15,184 bases of DNA from positions 1 to 15,184 of the forward strand of contig JAISOP010000193.1 of assembly GCA_031275525.1 (NCBI GenBank), in the 5' to 3' direction. The stretch comes from Tannerella sp. Lineage in GTDB: Bacteria > Bacteroidota > Bacteroidia > Bacteroidales > Tannerellaceae. The notes under the pieces are model-generated. The model was not told the DNA's origin. It made no database searches and worked only from the letters and a program-made list of their open reading frames with translations. Shown here one piece after another: positions 1 through 7,451 of this stretch. The stretch's first letter is position 1. Every line of letters starts with the position of its first letter. Made by a program: the position numbers and the translations under genes.

Positions 1-180
1 TTACATATGCAACTTGCGAATCAAACCCGGATAGAAATAATCCGGGCTGAACTTCTGCGCTCTTTCCTGGGGGATATTTATATTGAAACTGCCGAACTAG
101 TTATATCGAACTCAGGTTACAAGAGGATTTATACTCAAAAGACCGACTCAATTAAACCCGGAGATACGGAATACAGGTGA
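1..180 (+). CDS. Possible 3' end of an unidentified gene cut by the window edge, or a small ORF
   Basis: The plus strand is open from base 1 to a TGA at 178-180. An internal ATG at 7 would give a 57-residue protein. The predicted sequence is mixed polar and hydrophobic with no signal peptide, no membrane segment and no motif that I recognise. I see no promoter or ribosome binding site before the ATG, which leaves open that this is the tail of a gene starting left of the window. The minus strand also has a short open stretch from about base 96 down to a TAA at 1-3, so the coding strand is uncertain. This may be chance. Confidence 0.22.
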   Translation, partial: LHMQLANQTRIEIIRAELLRSFLGDIYIETAELVISNSGYKRIYTQKTDSIKPGDTEYR

Positions 181-240
181 TTTATCTCCCCCTCTGTGTT
201 CTCCCCCCGTGGCGATCCGTAGAAGAAAAGGGAATACGGA

Positions 241-271
241 GCGTAGCGTTGGGCGTTTTTAGAAGTTCCCT
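241..271 (+). repeat. Dispersed intergenic repeat, copy 1
   Basis: This 31-base stretch begins GCGTAGCGTTGGG and ends in TTTTTAGAAGTTCCCT. It aligns to 14999-15030 with one single-base gap and two substitutions. A shorter inverted copy of its right end lies at 10019-10033. All three sit between genes. The identity of the repeat family is unknown to me. Confidence 0.7.
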
Positions 272-325
272 ACAGGTGTACCCCGCAGTTTGGGAGGGAA
301 AGCAGTATCATATATTTCTTCTATT

Positions 326-379
326 TCCCCGACGGGGAGAGTCCTGCGTCACGTGATTTTTCCGTCTCCGGAAGCCGGA
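326..379. other. Two small hairpins downstream of holA
   Basis: The gap 181-385 lies downstream of the holA stop on the minus strand. It contains two perfect 5-bp stems with 3-base loops: TCCCC/GGGGA at 326-338 and TCCGG/CCGGA at 367-379. Neither is followed by a run of T on the minus strand, so they are not convincing intrinsic terminators, though they could help end or stabilise the holA transcript. Apart from these and the repeat at 241-271 I see nothing in the gap. Confidence 0.35.
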
Positions 380-385
380 AACTCC

Positions 386-1411
386 TTAGTGCAGTATTTT
401 GTACAGCAGTTCCTTCAATATTTCCCCATCGGTGAGAGTGGAAGTAGCGTCCATGCCTTTGGAACGGGCGTCGGCTATCCGGATTTCATGAATCAGGAGA
501 AAAACTTTCATGGCCGAATAGTTGCGCATACCCGCCTTGTAGTCCTTGATCTGAATGGGGAAACGGAAACCCAGCGTCGCCATCAGGTTTTTTTCCGACT
601 GGTCCGGCGTGTAATGGCAAATCATCAGGTTCGAAAAGTAGTTGAAGAGGAGGGGCAAGGTGGCCTGAACCGGATGAGCGGTGGGATTTTTCCCGAAATA
701 GTGGATGATGCGGTTGGCTTTCGCGACGTCTTTGCCGGCGATCGCGCTCTGTAGCTCGAAATTGTTGAAATCCTTGCTGATGCCGATGTGCTTTTCGATA
801 AGCTCGGGCGTAAGGCGTTTGGTTGCCTGGCTGTTCAGCAGAATCTCCAACTTGTCCAGTTCCCTGTTCAGCAGTTCCAGGTCGTTTCCGATAGAATCGA
901 CCAGCATCGGCACGACGTGCTGCTGGGCGGTGAGGGCGCGCTGCTGCAACAGGGAGGTGACAAATTCCGGCATCTTGTAGTCCGGAATCTTCTTCGAATC
1001 AAACAGGATGCCGTTTTGCTCGACCGCAGCCGCCAGCGTCTTCCGCCGGTCCAGCGTACGGTGCTTGTAATTAATCACCAGGATGGTAGAAGCCAGCGGG
1101 TGTTTCACGTAGTTGGTCAGCAGGTCGAGGTCGCTAATCAGCTGTGCCTCGCGCACCACCACTAACTGATAGTCGGACATCATCGGGAAACGGCGGGCGG
1201 CATTCAGCACCTCCGCCGCTTTCACCTCCGCCCCGTAGAGGATGATTTGGTTGAAATCGCGGTCTGCCCCCTCCAACACCTTTTCGATCAGCAGGTCCGT
1301 AATCCGGTCGATGAAGTACGGTTCTTCCCCCATCAACACATACACCGGACGGAACCGTCCCGCCCTGATTTCGCGGCAAATATCGTTGTATGTCACTTCC
1401 TGTTTAGCCAT
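386..1411 (-). CDS. holA: DNA polymerase III subunit delta (clamp loader)
   Basis: The 341-residue product matches the usual length and layout of the bacterial delta subunit. The clamp loader uses it to open the sliding clamp and place it on primed DNA during replication. The N-terminus has the family signature of a short leader followed by RPVYVLMGEEPYFIDR, then the DNFNQIILYG-like segment (here RDFNQIILYG) and VVVREAQ. These belong to the degenerate AAA+ domain, and a helical collar domain follows. The ATG at 1409-1411 was chosen because the 30 extra residues of the longest frame run back through the promoter region and do not resemble the family. The gene is divergent from the HsdR_N gene at 1488. 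No other replication gene is nearby. Confidence 0.9.
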   Translation of the reverse strand: MAKQEVTYNDICREIRAGRFRPVYVLMGEEPYFIDRITDLLIEKVLEGADRDFNQIILYGAEVKAAEVLNAARRFPMMSDYQLVVVREAQLISDLDLLTNYVKHPLASTILVINYKHRTLDRRKTLAAAVEQNGILFDSKKIPDYKMPEFVTSLLQQRALTAQQHVVPMLVDSIGNDLELLNRELDKLEILLNSQATKRLTPELIEKHIGISKDFNNFELQSAIAGKDVAKANRIIHYFGKNPTAHPVQATLPLLFNYFSNLMICHYTPDQSEKNLMATLGFRFPIQIKDYKAGMRNYSAMKVFLLIHEIRIADARSKGMDATSTLTDGEILKELLYKILH

Positions 1412-1450
1412 TTTCCGTTCTGTTTTCTGTCCGGTTACCTTAAAAATACG

Positions 1451-1458
1451 TACCTTTG
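1451..1458 (+). promoter_or_regulatory. Candidate -7 box for the HsdR_N/GNAT/MBL cluster
   Basis: TACCTTTG matches the Bacteroidota -7 consensus TAnnTTTG and lies 30 bases before the ATG at 1488. No good TTTG box is found at the expected distance upstream, only T-rich sequence around 1423-1428. The call rests on the -7 match and its position. It faces the candidate holA promoter on the other strand. Confidence 0.5.
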
Positions 1459-1464
1459 AAGTGA

Positions 1465-1472
1465 CAAATTTA
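1465..1472 (-). promoter_or_regulatory. Candidate -7 box for holA
   Basis: On the minus strand this reads TAAATTTG, a match to TAnnTTTG, and transcription from it would begin about 48 bases before the holA ATG. A partial -33 box (GTTG on the minus strand, 1491-1494) lies 18 bases upstream. It is only 6 bases from the opposing -7 box at 1451-1458, so the two promoters cannot easily be used at the same moment. Confidence 0.45.
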
Positions 1473-1487
1473 GCAAATAAAAAAGAG

Positions 1488-1946
1488 ATGCAACCACTCA
1501 ATCTGCCGGCCTGTCATCCGAAAGTCCTCCGGGAAGGCGGGAAATTATTCATCTTCGATCCCTTGCGGCGAAAAAAGGTAGCCCTGACACCGGAAGAATG
1601 GGTGCGGCAGCATTTTGTGAATTACCTGGTGAAGGAAAAGCATTATCCCCAGGCGTTGCTGGCCAACGAGGTGACCATCGCGCTGGAACAACTCTCCCGC
1701 CGGTGTGACACGGTGGTGTACAACCTGTATCTGGAGCCGCTGGCCATTGTGGAATACAAGGCCCCCTCGGTGCCGGTCACACAGCAGGTGTTCGAGCAAA
1801 TTGCCCGCTACAATCTTTCCTTGCGCGTGAAATGCCTGATGGTCACCAACGGGCTGGAGCATTACTGCTGCCGGATCGATTATGATACGCCGGCTTATAC
1901 CTATTTGAAAGAAATCCCGGCCTACGATGTGCTGGGAAACCTGTAG
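1488..1946 (+). CDS. Stand-alone HsdR_N-type (type I restriction R N-terminal) domain protein
   Basis: The 152-residue protein resembles the Bacteroidota family annotated as type I restriction enzyme R protein N-terminal domain, which is usually found next to holA. Asp74 (RRCDTVVY) and the pair Glu89-x-Lys91 (AIVEYKAP) are placed as in a PD-(D/E)xK nuclease core, so the fold may bind or cut DNA. The protein is far too short to include the helicase part of HsdR, and no HsdM or HsdS gene is present, so a restriction role is unlikely. The ATG at 1488 follows AAAAAAGAG. The longer open frame upstream was rejected because it runs through the promoter and into holA. It is the first gene of a likely three-gene cluster with 24- and 28-base gaps. 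The biological role is unknown. Confidence 0.8.
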   Translation: MQPLNLPACHPKVLREGGKLFIFDPLRRKKVALTPEEWVRQHFVNYLVKEKHYPQALLANEVTIALEQLSRRCDTVVYNLYLEPLAIVEYKAPSVPVTQQVFEQIARYNLSLRVKCLMVTNGLEHYCCRIDYDTPAYTYLKEIPAYDVLGNL

Positions 1947-1970
1947 TTCGAACCATTAAAATTGAAAGTC

Positions 1971-2453
1971 ATGGTACGTAAAGTAACGGAACAGGATGCG
2001 GCGGCCATTGCCGGCATCTATAATTATTATGTAGAAAAAACCATTCTTACCTTTGAAACGGAAGCCGTTTCGACGGAGGAGATGCGGCAGCGAATCGCCG
2101 CCATCGCGTCGGACTATCCTTATTATATATACGAGATGAACGGGCGGGTGGCCGGATACTGCTATGCCTCGCAGTGGAAGAAACGGAGCGCCTATCGCTG
2201 GGTCGTGGAATCGGCCGTGTATGTTGATCCCGGCCTGCGCAACAAGGGCATTGGCCGCAGCCTGATGACGCAGCTGATCGAGGCGCTCCGGAAAACGGAT
2301 ATTCATGCGGTCATTGCCTGCATTTCCATCCCTAATCCCGAAAGTATCCGGTTACACGAGAGTCTGGGCTTTGAGAAAGTCTCCCATTTCCGGGAAGTCG
2401 GCTGGAAACTGGATATCCGCATCGACGTAAGCGACTGGGAATTGCTGCTGTGA
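1971..2453 (+). CDS. GNAT N-acetyltransferase, phosphinothricin acetyltransferase-like
   Basis: This 160-residue protein has the full GNAT core. The acetyl-CoA loop is VYVDPGLRNKGIGRSL at residues 83-98, which fits the R/QxxGxG/A pyrophosphate-binding pattern. The segment NPESIRLHESLGF at 122-134 is typical of the phosphinothricin/methionine-sulfoximine acetyltransferase branch (Pat/Bar, YncA). It probably transfers acetyl from acetyl-CoA to the amino group of a small amino-acid-like substrate in the cytoplasm. The natural substrate cannot be read from the sequence. The ATG at 1971 was preferred over a TTG nine bases upstream because MVRKVTEQDA matches the start of the family. It lies 24 bases after the HsdR_N gene. 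Confidence 0.88.
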   Translation: MVRKVTEQDAAAIAGIYNYYVEKTILTFETEAVSTEEMRQRIAAIASDYPYYIYEMNGRVAGYCYASQWKKRSAYRWVVESAVYVDPGLRNKGIGRSLMTQLIEALRKTDIHAVIACISIPNPESIRLHESLGFEKVSHFREVGWKLDIRIDVSDWELLL

Positions 2454-2481
2454 CCAGAAGATACATTTTAATATACGGAAT

Positions 2482-3321
2482 ATGGCAGGAAATTCATTTC
2501 AATTGATCAACGCCGGTTATTTCCAGGCGGACGGCGGCTCCATGTTCGGCGCCGTGCCGCAGAAGGCGTGGAGCCGGCGGTATCCGGCGGACGAGGGTAA
2601 CTGTTGCCGTTTGGCCATGCAGGTTGGACTGGCGCTTACGCGGAGCGGGCGCGTGATCCTGATTGATACCGGTGTGGGCGACAAACAACTGGAGCGGCTC
2701 CGGTCCACTTCGTATCATTTCTACGGGCTGACGGACTTGCGCGAGGCGCTCCGGGAACGCGGGATTGCGCCCGGGCAGGTGACCGATGTGGTGCTGACGC
2801 ATTTGCACTTTGATCATTGCGGCTATGTGACGCGGAAGGAGGAGGGCCGGATCGTGCCCACCTTTCCGGAAGCCACCTGCTGGGTGGGCCGGTCGCAGTG
2901 GGAAAATGCCCTGAATCCCCATCCGCTGGAGGCGGACTCCTATTTCCCGGAGAACATGGAGGGGATTGAAAAGGCGGGCAAACTTCGACTGGTCGAGGCC
3001 GACGGCAACCTGTGCGACGGCGTCCAACTGCGCCTCTGCGGGGGACATACTCCCGGCCAGATCGTGGTTTATGTGCAGACGGACGAATCGACCGTCGTCT
3101 TTGCCGGCGACGTAATCCCACTGGCCGCCCAGGTCTCCCCCCTGTGGATTTCGGCCTACGATGTATGCCCGTTGACCTCTTATGACGAAAAAATACGGCT
3201 GCTCGACGAGGCCGCAGCCGGCAACCAGGTGATCGTACACTATCACGACGCCTATTCACCCTGCTCTACCGTCAAGAAAATCAATAACTTTTATAAAATC
3301 AATCCGAAAATGATTCCGTAA
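2482..3321 (+). CDS. Metallo-beta-lactamase-fold hydrolase
   Basis: The 279-residue protein has the whole MBL metal-binding set: THLHFDHCG with His107, His109, Asp111 and His112, then His189 in GGHTPGQ, Asp210 in FAGDV, and a late His in VHYHD (253 or 255). It should bind two metal ions and hydrolyse an ester, lactone or similar small molecule. No signal peptide is visible, so it should be cytoplasmic. It resembles the broad family that includes N-acyl homoserine lactonases, but the substrate cannot be deduced. The ATG at 2482 lies 28 bases after the GNAT gene, so it probably closes the cluster starting at 1488. The last codons run close to the parA promoter. Confidence 0.88.
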   Translation: MAGNSFQLINAGYFQADGGSMFGAVPQKAWSRRYPADEGNCCRLAMQVGLALTRSGRVILIDTGVGDKQLERLRSTSYHFYGLTDLREALRERGIAPGQVTDVVLTHLHFDHCGYVTRKEEGRIVPTFPEATCWVGRSQWENALNPHPLEADSYFPENMEGIEKAGKLRLVEADGNLCDGVQLRLCGGHTPGQIVVYVQTDESTVVFAGDVIPLAAQVSPLWISAYDVCPLTSYDEKIRLLDEAAAGNQVIVHYHDAYSPCSTVKKINNFYKINPKMIP

Positions 3322-3334
3322 ACGAAAAATCCTA

Positions 3335-3342
3335 TAACTTTG
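3335..3342 (+). promoter_or_regulatory. Candidate -7 box for the parA operon
   Basis: TAACTTTG fits TAnnTTTG and lies 13 bases after the MBL stop codon. A clear TTTG -33 box at 19-21 bases upstream is missing. Transcription from here would leave a leader of about 85 bases before the parA ATG. The leader holds a run of six G at 3401-3406 and no hairpin that I could make out. Confidence 0.5.
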
Positions 3343-3433
3343 CATTGTCCAATCTGTCAAGGAAAATAAAAAGAACATACGTCGTTATTCGTTTCGGCAG
3401 GGGGGGATTTTTAGCTTGATTATAAATATAATT

Positions 3434-4201
3434 ATGGGAAAGATTATCGCATTAGCAAATCAGAAGGGTGGAGTCGGCAAGACCACCACCACCATCAATC
3501 TGGCCGCCTCGCTAGCCGCCTTCGAGAAAAAAGTATTGGTCGTCGATGCCGATCCGCAAGCCAATGCTTCGTCCGGACTGGGCATCGACATCAAAAATGC
3601 CGACAATTCGCTTTACGACTGCCTGGTCAACGGCGAAGAGTGTCGCAAGGTGCTTGTCTCAACTGCACTGGAACGGCTGGATGTCCTGCCGTCCCACATC
3701 GACCTGGTCGGTGCGGAAATCGAAATGCTTAACATGGAAGACCGGGAACATACGCTGAAAAAAATCCTGCTTCCGCTGAAGGACGAATACGACTATATCC
3801 TGATCGACTGTTCGCCTTCGCTGGGACTGATCACCGTCAATGCCTTGACGGCCTCCGATTCGGTCATCATCCCCGTACAGTGCGAATACTTCGCGCTGGA
3901 AGGCATTAGCAAACTGTTGAACACGATTAAACTCATCAAGAGCAAACTGAATCCGGGGCTGGAAATTGAAGGCTTCCTGGTTACCATGTACGACGCCCGT
4001 TTGCGGGTCGCCGGCGAAATCTACGAAGAAGTCAAGCGACTGTTCCAGGAACTGGTATTCAAGACCGTGATCCAGCGGAATGTGAAACTGGTGGAGGCTT
4101 CCAGTTTTGGACAGCCCGCCCTGCTCTACGATGCCGAATCCAAAGGCTCGGCCAATCATATCCAACTGGCCCAGGAACTGATTGAAAAAAACAAATCGTA
4201 A
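3434..4201 (+). CDS. parA: ParA-type chromosome partitioning ATPase (Soj)
   Basis: The 255-residue protein starts MGKIIALANQKGGVGKTTT, with the deviant Walker A motif KGGVGKTT at residues 11-18. Both lysines typical of ParA/MinD ATPases, Lys11 and Lys16, are present. VVDADPQAN follows at 36-44, and the Walker B-like segment is DYILIDCSPSLGLITVNAL. ATP-bound ParA dimers coat the nucleoid, and ParB stimulates their ATPase so that the origin regions move apart. The length matches chromosomal Soj proteins. The ATG at 3434 was chosen because the family begins at MGKIIA; the six upstream codons are leader. It is followed three bases later by parB and opens the five-gene operon. Confidence 0.95.
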   Translation: MGKIIALANQKGGVGKTTTTINLAASLAAFEKKVLVVDADPQANASSGLGIDIKNADNSLYDCLVNGEECRKVLVSTALERLDVLPSHIDLVGAEIEMLNMEDREHTLKKILLPLKDEYDYILIDCSPSLGLITVNALTASDSVIIPVQCEYFALEGISKLLNTIKLIKSKLNPGLEIEGFLVTMYDARLRVAGEIYEEVKRLFQELVFKTVIQRNVKLVEASSFGQPALLYDAESKGSANHIQLAQELIEKNKS

Positions 4202-4204
4202 GTG

Positions 4205-5101
4205 ATGGCGAAACCGACTAAAAGCAGACTGGGGCGCGGCCTGGACGCCCTGCTTACCGTAGAGGAGCCGAAGACCGGCGGTTCGTCGTCCATCAGCGAA
4301 ATCGAATTAAGCAAAATCGAACCGAATCCCGACCAGCCCCGCTCGTTTTTTGAGAACGAAGCGCTGGATGAACTGGCGGCTTCCATCCGCACCTACGGCA
4401 TTATCCAGCCGATTACACTGAAGGAAATTGCGCAGGATCGCTACCTGATCATCGCGGGGGAACGTCGCTACCGCGCGGCGCTGAAGGCCGGACTGCAACA
4501 GGTGCCTGCCTACATCAAGACCGCCGCCGATGAAAACGTGGCCGAAATCGCGCTGATTGAAAACATCCAGCGCGAAGACCTGAATGCCATTGAAATCGCC
4601 TTGACATATCAAAAGCTAATCGATACCAAGGGATACACCCAGGAAGCCTTGAGCGAACGGGTCGGGAAAAAACGGACGACCATTACCAACTACCTGCGGC
4701 TCCTCAAACTGCCTGCCGAAATACAGATGGGGCTGAAGAATAAGCGTATCGACATGGGACACGCCCGTGCATTGATTCCGATGGATGACCCGGAAATACA
4801 ACTGGCCCTGTATGAACAGATTCTGGCGGACGGATTGTCGGTACGCCAGGTGGAAGAGTTGGTACGGAATACGTCGGAAGAGGCGCCCGAAGCGCCCGAA
4901 ACGCCTGCACTGCTTGCAAAAAACGCCCGGAAACGATTGCCCGAAGAATACAAAGCGCTAAAGAATCAATTGTCCGATTTTTTCCGGGTCAAGGTGAAAT
5001 TGACCTGCGACGCCGAAAAAGGAAAAGGTAAAATCGTTATCCCGTTCGATTCCGAAACGGAACTGGAACAGATCATGGGATTGCTGGACCGGATGAAATA
5101 A
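4205..5101 (+). CDS. parB: ParB/Spo0J chromosome partitioning protein (CTPase clamp)
   Basis: The 298-residue protein has the normal ParB order. A short N-terminal box RLGRGLDALL (residues 8-17) is the ParA-interacting region. The N-terminal domain carries GERRYRA at 85-91 and ENIQREDLN around 119-127, which form the CTP pocket. A helix-turn-helix (about 145-166, TQEALSERVGKKRTTITNYL) reads parS. A proline- and alanine-rich linker around 226-238 leads to the C-terminal dimerisation domain. The ATG at 4205 follows the parA stop by three bases; a GTG directly before it would add one residue. I found no intact parS in this window. Confidence 0.95.
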   Translation: MAKPTKSRLGRGLDALLTVEEPKTGGSSSISEIELSKIEPNPDQPRSFFENEALDELAASIRTYGIIQPITLKEIAQDRYLIIAGERRYRAALKAGLQQVPAYIKTAADENVAEIALIENIQREDLNAIEIALTYQKLIDTKGYTQEALSERVGKKRTTITNYLRLLKLPAEIQMGLKNKRIDMGHARALIPMDDPEIQLALYEQILADGLSVRQVEELVRNTSEEAPEAPETPALLAKNARKRLPEEYKALKNQLSDFFRVKVKLTCDAEKGKGKIVIPFDSETELEQIMGLLDRMK

Positions 5102-5116
5102 TAAATATCAACCCGG

Positions 5117-5818
5117 GTGGAGTACTGTTGTAAAATAATCATCATGATCATGGTCGTGGTATCAAGCGGACGGATGTCTGTGGCCCGTGCGCAGGAAACC
5201 GGGATGGGACACGACACGATTCCCCTCCTCTTTGCCGATACGGCACGGGTTGGGGAATTACAGCAGGCGGATACGCTGAAGAGGCCGGCAATAACGGACG
5301 CACTTCTCTTTAAGCCGAACTCCAGACGGTCGGTCCTTTTTTCGGCCGTGTTTCCCGGGCTGGGGCAGATTTATAACCGGAAATATTGGAAATTACCCCT
5401 GGTTTACGGGGGATATATGGGTTTTATTTATGCCGTGACCTGGAACAACAGGAATTACCAGGACTACTCGCAGGCTTATTTTGACCTGTCCAAAGAGGAT
5501 CCGGACAACCCCGACAGTTGGCACGAAAGCTGGCTCAGTTTTGTGCCGGCAGGCCGGGAGCCGGCCGATTACCTGAAGGACGCCAACTTCAAAAGCCGCC
5601 TGAAAAACGGCCGTGACTTTTACCGCCGTTACCGGGATTTGAGTATTATCCTGACCATCGGTTGGTATTTCATCTGTATGGCCGACGCCTACGTCGATGC
5701 GCAGTTGTTCGATTTCGACATATCTCCCGATTTGTCCCTGCGCATCGAGCCGGTCATTTCCCCGGCCACGCGCCACACCGTGTCCCTCTATGGCCTGAGT
5801 TGTAATTTTAGCTTTTAG
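5117..5818 (+). CDS. DUF5683 domain membrane protein
   Basis: The 233-residue protein belongs to the Bacteroidota family DUF5683. The signature FPGLGQIYNRKYWKLPLVYGG lies around residues 79-99 and ADAYVDAQLFDFDIS around 189-203. The N-terminus looks like a signal peptide with a cut after ARAQ (residue 26). Two hydrophobic stretches, roughly 92-109 and 175-189, probably cross or enter the membrane. Function is unknown. Its place between parB and a lytic transglycosylase suggests an envelope job. The GTG at 5117 was chosen because it gives a signal peptide with a basic residue before the hydrophobic core; an ATG at 5144 is the alternative and would leave a very short one. The next gene begins six bases after the stop. 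Confidence 0.82.
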   Translation: MEYCCKIIIMIMVVVSSGRMSVARAQETGMGHDTIPLLFADTARVGELQQADTLKRPAITDALLFKPNSRRSVLFSAVFPGLGQIYNRKYWKLPLVYGGYMGFIYAVTWNNRNYQDYSQAYFDLSKEDPDNPDSWHESWLSFVPAGREPADYLKDANFKSRLKNGRDFYRRYRDLSIILTIGWYFICMADAYVDAQLFDFDISPDLSLRIEPVISPATRHTVSLYGLSCNFSF

Positions 5819-5824
5819 ATAACG

Positions 5825-7420
5825 ATGAAGAAAATAATCCTGACGCTGTTTGCTTCCTGTACCCTTTTCGCCGCTTATGCACAGGAGGAGGTTTACGAAG
5901 AAGAAATAGAAGAAATGATGGAGGAAGAAGGGGAAAACGATCCGGCGTTGTCGTCCGATTCCATCCATGCAGAGATCGGCATGATACCGGAGATGTTGGA
6001 CGAAAACGTAAAAAACTTGCTCCAAAGTTGGCACATGCAGTATTTTTCCAATGTCGAGAAATATTGCCTGGACGAAGACCGGAATGTCTCCTTTCCGGAG
6101 GAAATCTACCGGCAGCGGCTGGCGCAGATGCCCTGCGTCATCCCGATGACCTATAACCGGACGGTACAGGAGTGTATCGACCTGTACGCCGGGCGGCGGC
6201 GCGGCCTGATGCGTTACATTATGGGCATGGCCGACGTGTATTTTCCGGTTTTTGAGCAGATTCTGGATGAACACCAGTTGCCGCTCGAACTTAAATACCT
6301 CGCGGTAGTGGAAAGCGCACTGAATCCTCATGCCCTGTCGCGCGTGGGGGCGGCGGGACTGTGGCAGTTCATGCTCCCGACCGCCAAGGTCTATGGCCTT
6401 GAGGTCAACAGCTTGATCGACGAACGGCTGGACCCCCACAAGGCGACACATGCCGCTTGCCGTTATTTCAAGGAGATGTACGAACTCTATGGTGACTGGT
6501 ATTTTGTGCTGGCGGCCTACAATTGTGGCCCGGGAAACGTGAACAAGGCCATTCACCGGGCAGGCGGCAAGACGGATTTCTGGGACATTTACCCCTATCT
6601 GCCAAGGGAAACCCGCTCCTACGTCCCCTTTTTCGTTGCAGCGGCCTACGTCATGACCTATCATTGTGAACACAATCTCTGCCCCATCCGGACAACGCTT
6701 TCCGTTGCCTCGGATACCCTGATGATCAACCGCCTGCTGCATCTCAGGCAGGTGTCCGAAGTGCTGGATGTGGACTTTGAACTGCTGAAGATGCTCAATC
6801 CCCAGTACAAGCGCGACATCATTCCGGGAAGCATCCAACCCTCCGTACTGAAACTCCCGGTACCGGCCACCTACAGTTTCATTCACCGGGAAGATTCGGT
6901 CTATCTGCACCGGGTGGAGGAATTGCTGGCCAACTGCAAGCCCGTTGACCTTTCCGGGGAAGTTGAACCGAACACCCGCGAAACCATCCGCCATACAGTA
7001 GCGAGCGGCGAAAACATGCATCTCATTGCCAACCGTTATGGCGTGACGGCCAGGGATATTCGCAAATGGAACCGGTTAGGGTCCAACCGGGTGGCCAAAG
7101 GCCGGCAGTTGACGATCCATATCGACAACGGCGGACTCACGTATGCCGCTGCCGCTGAAAAACCTCCCGTGAAGGAGGATAAAAAGGAGAATAAAAACGT
7201 GGCTGTTCCGGCTACGGCTGTTCGCACGCCGAAAACCCAAGCGCGTCCGGACGCCGGCAACGAGGGTAACACAATCTCCTATACCGTTCGGTCAGGCGAT
7301 TCGCTGTATTCGATTTCGAAGAAATACCCGGGCGTGACCATCGCAAAAATACAGTCGGCCAACCGGATGAAGGATAGTAAGCTGCGAATTGGCCAGGTAT
7401 TGAAAATCCCCGTCGGATAA
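5825..7420 (+). CDS. MltD-like lytic transglycosylase with LysM repeats
   Basis: The 531-residue protein begins with a clear signal peptide (MKKIILTLFASCTLFAAYAQ), followed by a strongly acidic stretch at residues 21-38. The SLT domain spans about 140-275. VVESALNPHALSRVGAAGLW places the catalytic glutamate at 163, and AAYNCGPGNVNKAI (230-243) is the second family motif. Two good LysM domains lie at about 388-432 and 486-529, and a degenerate one may lie around 300-345. It should bind peptidoglycan through LysM and cut it, leaving 1,6-anhydromuramic ends, in the periplasm or at the outer membrane. There is no lipobox cysteine. It is the fourth gene of the par operon, six bases after DUF5683. 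Confidence 0.92.
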   Translation: MKKIILTLFASCTLFAAYAQEEVYEEEIEEMMEEEGENDPALSSDSIHAEIGMIPEMLDENVKNLLQSWHMQYFSNVEKYCLDEDRNVSFPEEIYRQRLAQMPCVIPMTYNRTVQECIDLYAGRRRGLMRYIMGMADVYFPVFEQILDEHQLPLELKYLAVVESALNPHALSRVGAAGLWQFMLPTAKVYGLEVNSLIDERLDPHKATHAACRYFKEMYELYGDWYFVLAAYNCGPGNVNKAIHRAGGKTDFWDIYPYLPRETRSYVPFFVAAAYVMTYHCEHNLCPIRTTLSVASDTLMINRLLHLRQVSEVLDVDFELLKMLNPQYKRDIIPGSIQPSVLKLPVPATYSFIHREDSVYLHRVEELLANCKPVDLSGEVEPNTRETIRHTVASGENMHLIANRYGVTARDIRKWNRLGSNRVAKGRQLTIHIDNGGLTYAAAAEKPPVKEDKKENKNVAVPATAVRTPKTQARPDAGNEGNTISYTVRSGDSLYSISKKYPGVTIAKIQSANRMKDSKLRIGQVLKIPVG

Positions 7421-7451
7421 ATACAGGAAAATTCATTGAATTTACAGCCTT

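Noticed and set aside
1101..1116. parS-like sequence TGTTTCACGT
   Set aside because: Only the left ten bases match the 16-bp parS palindrome and the right half does not. It lies inside holA. No full parS was found in the window.
1242..1487. N-terminal extension of the HsdR_N gene to 1242
   Set aside because: The extra 82 codons lie inside holA and the promoter region and do not resemble the family; the ATG at 1488 fits.
5393..7021. A 542-codon minus-strand open frame opposite DUF5683 and the lytic transglycosylase
   Set aside because: It spans the boundary of two well-supported plus-strand genes and has no recognisable domain, so it is a codon-bias shadow.
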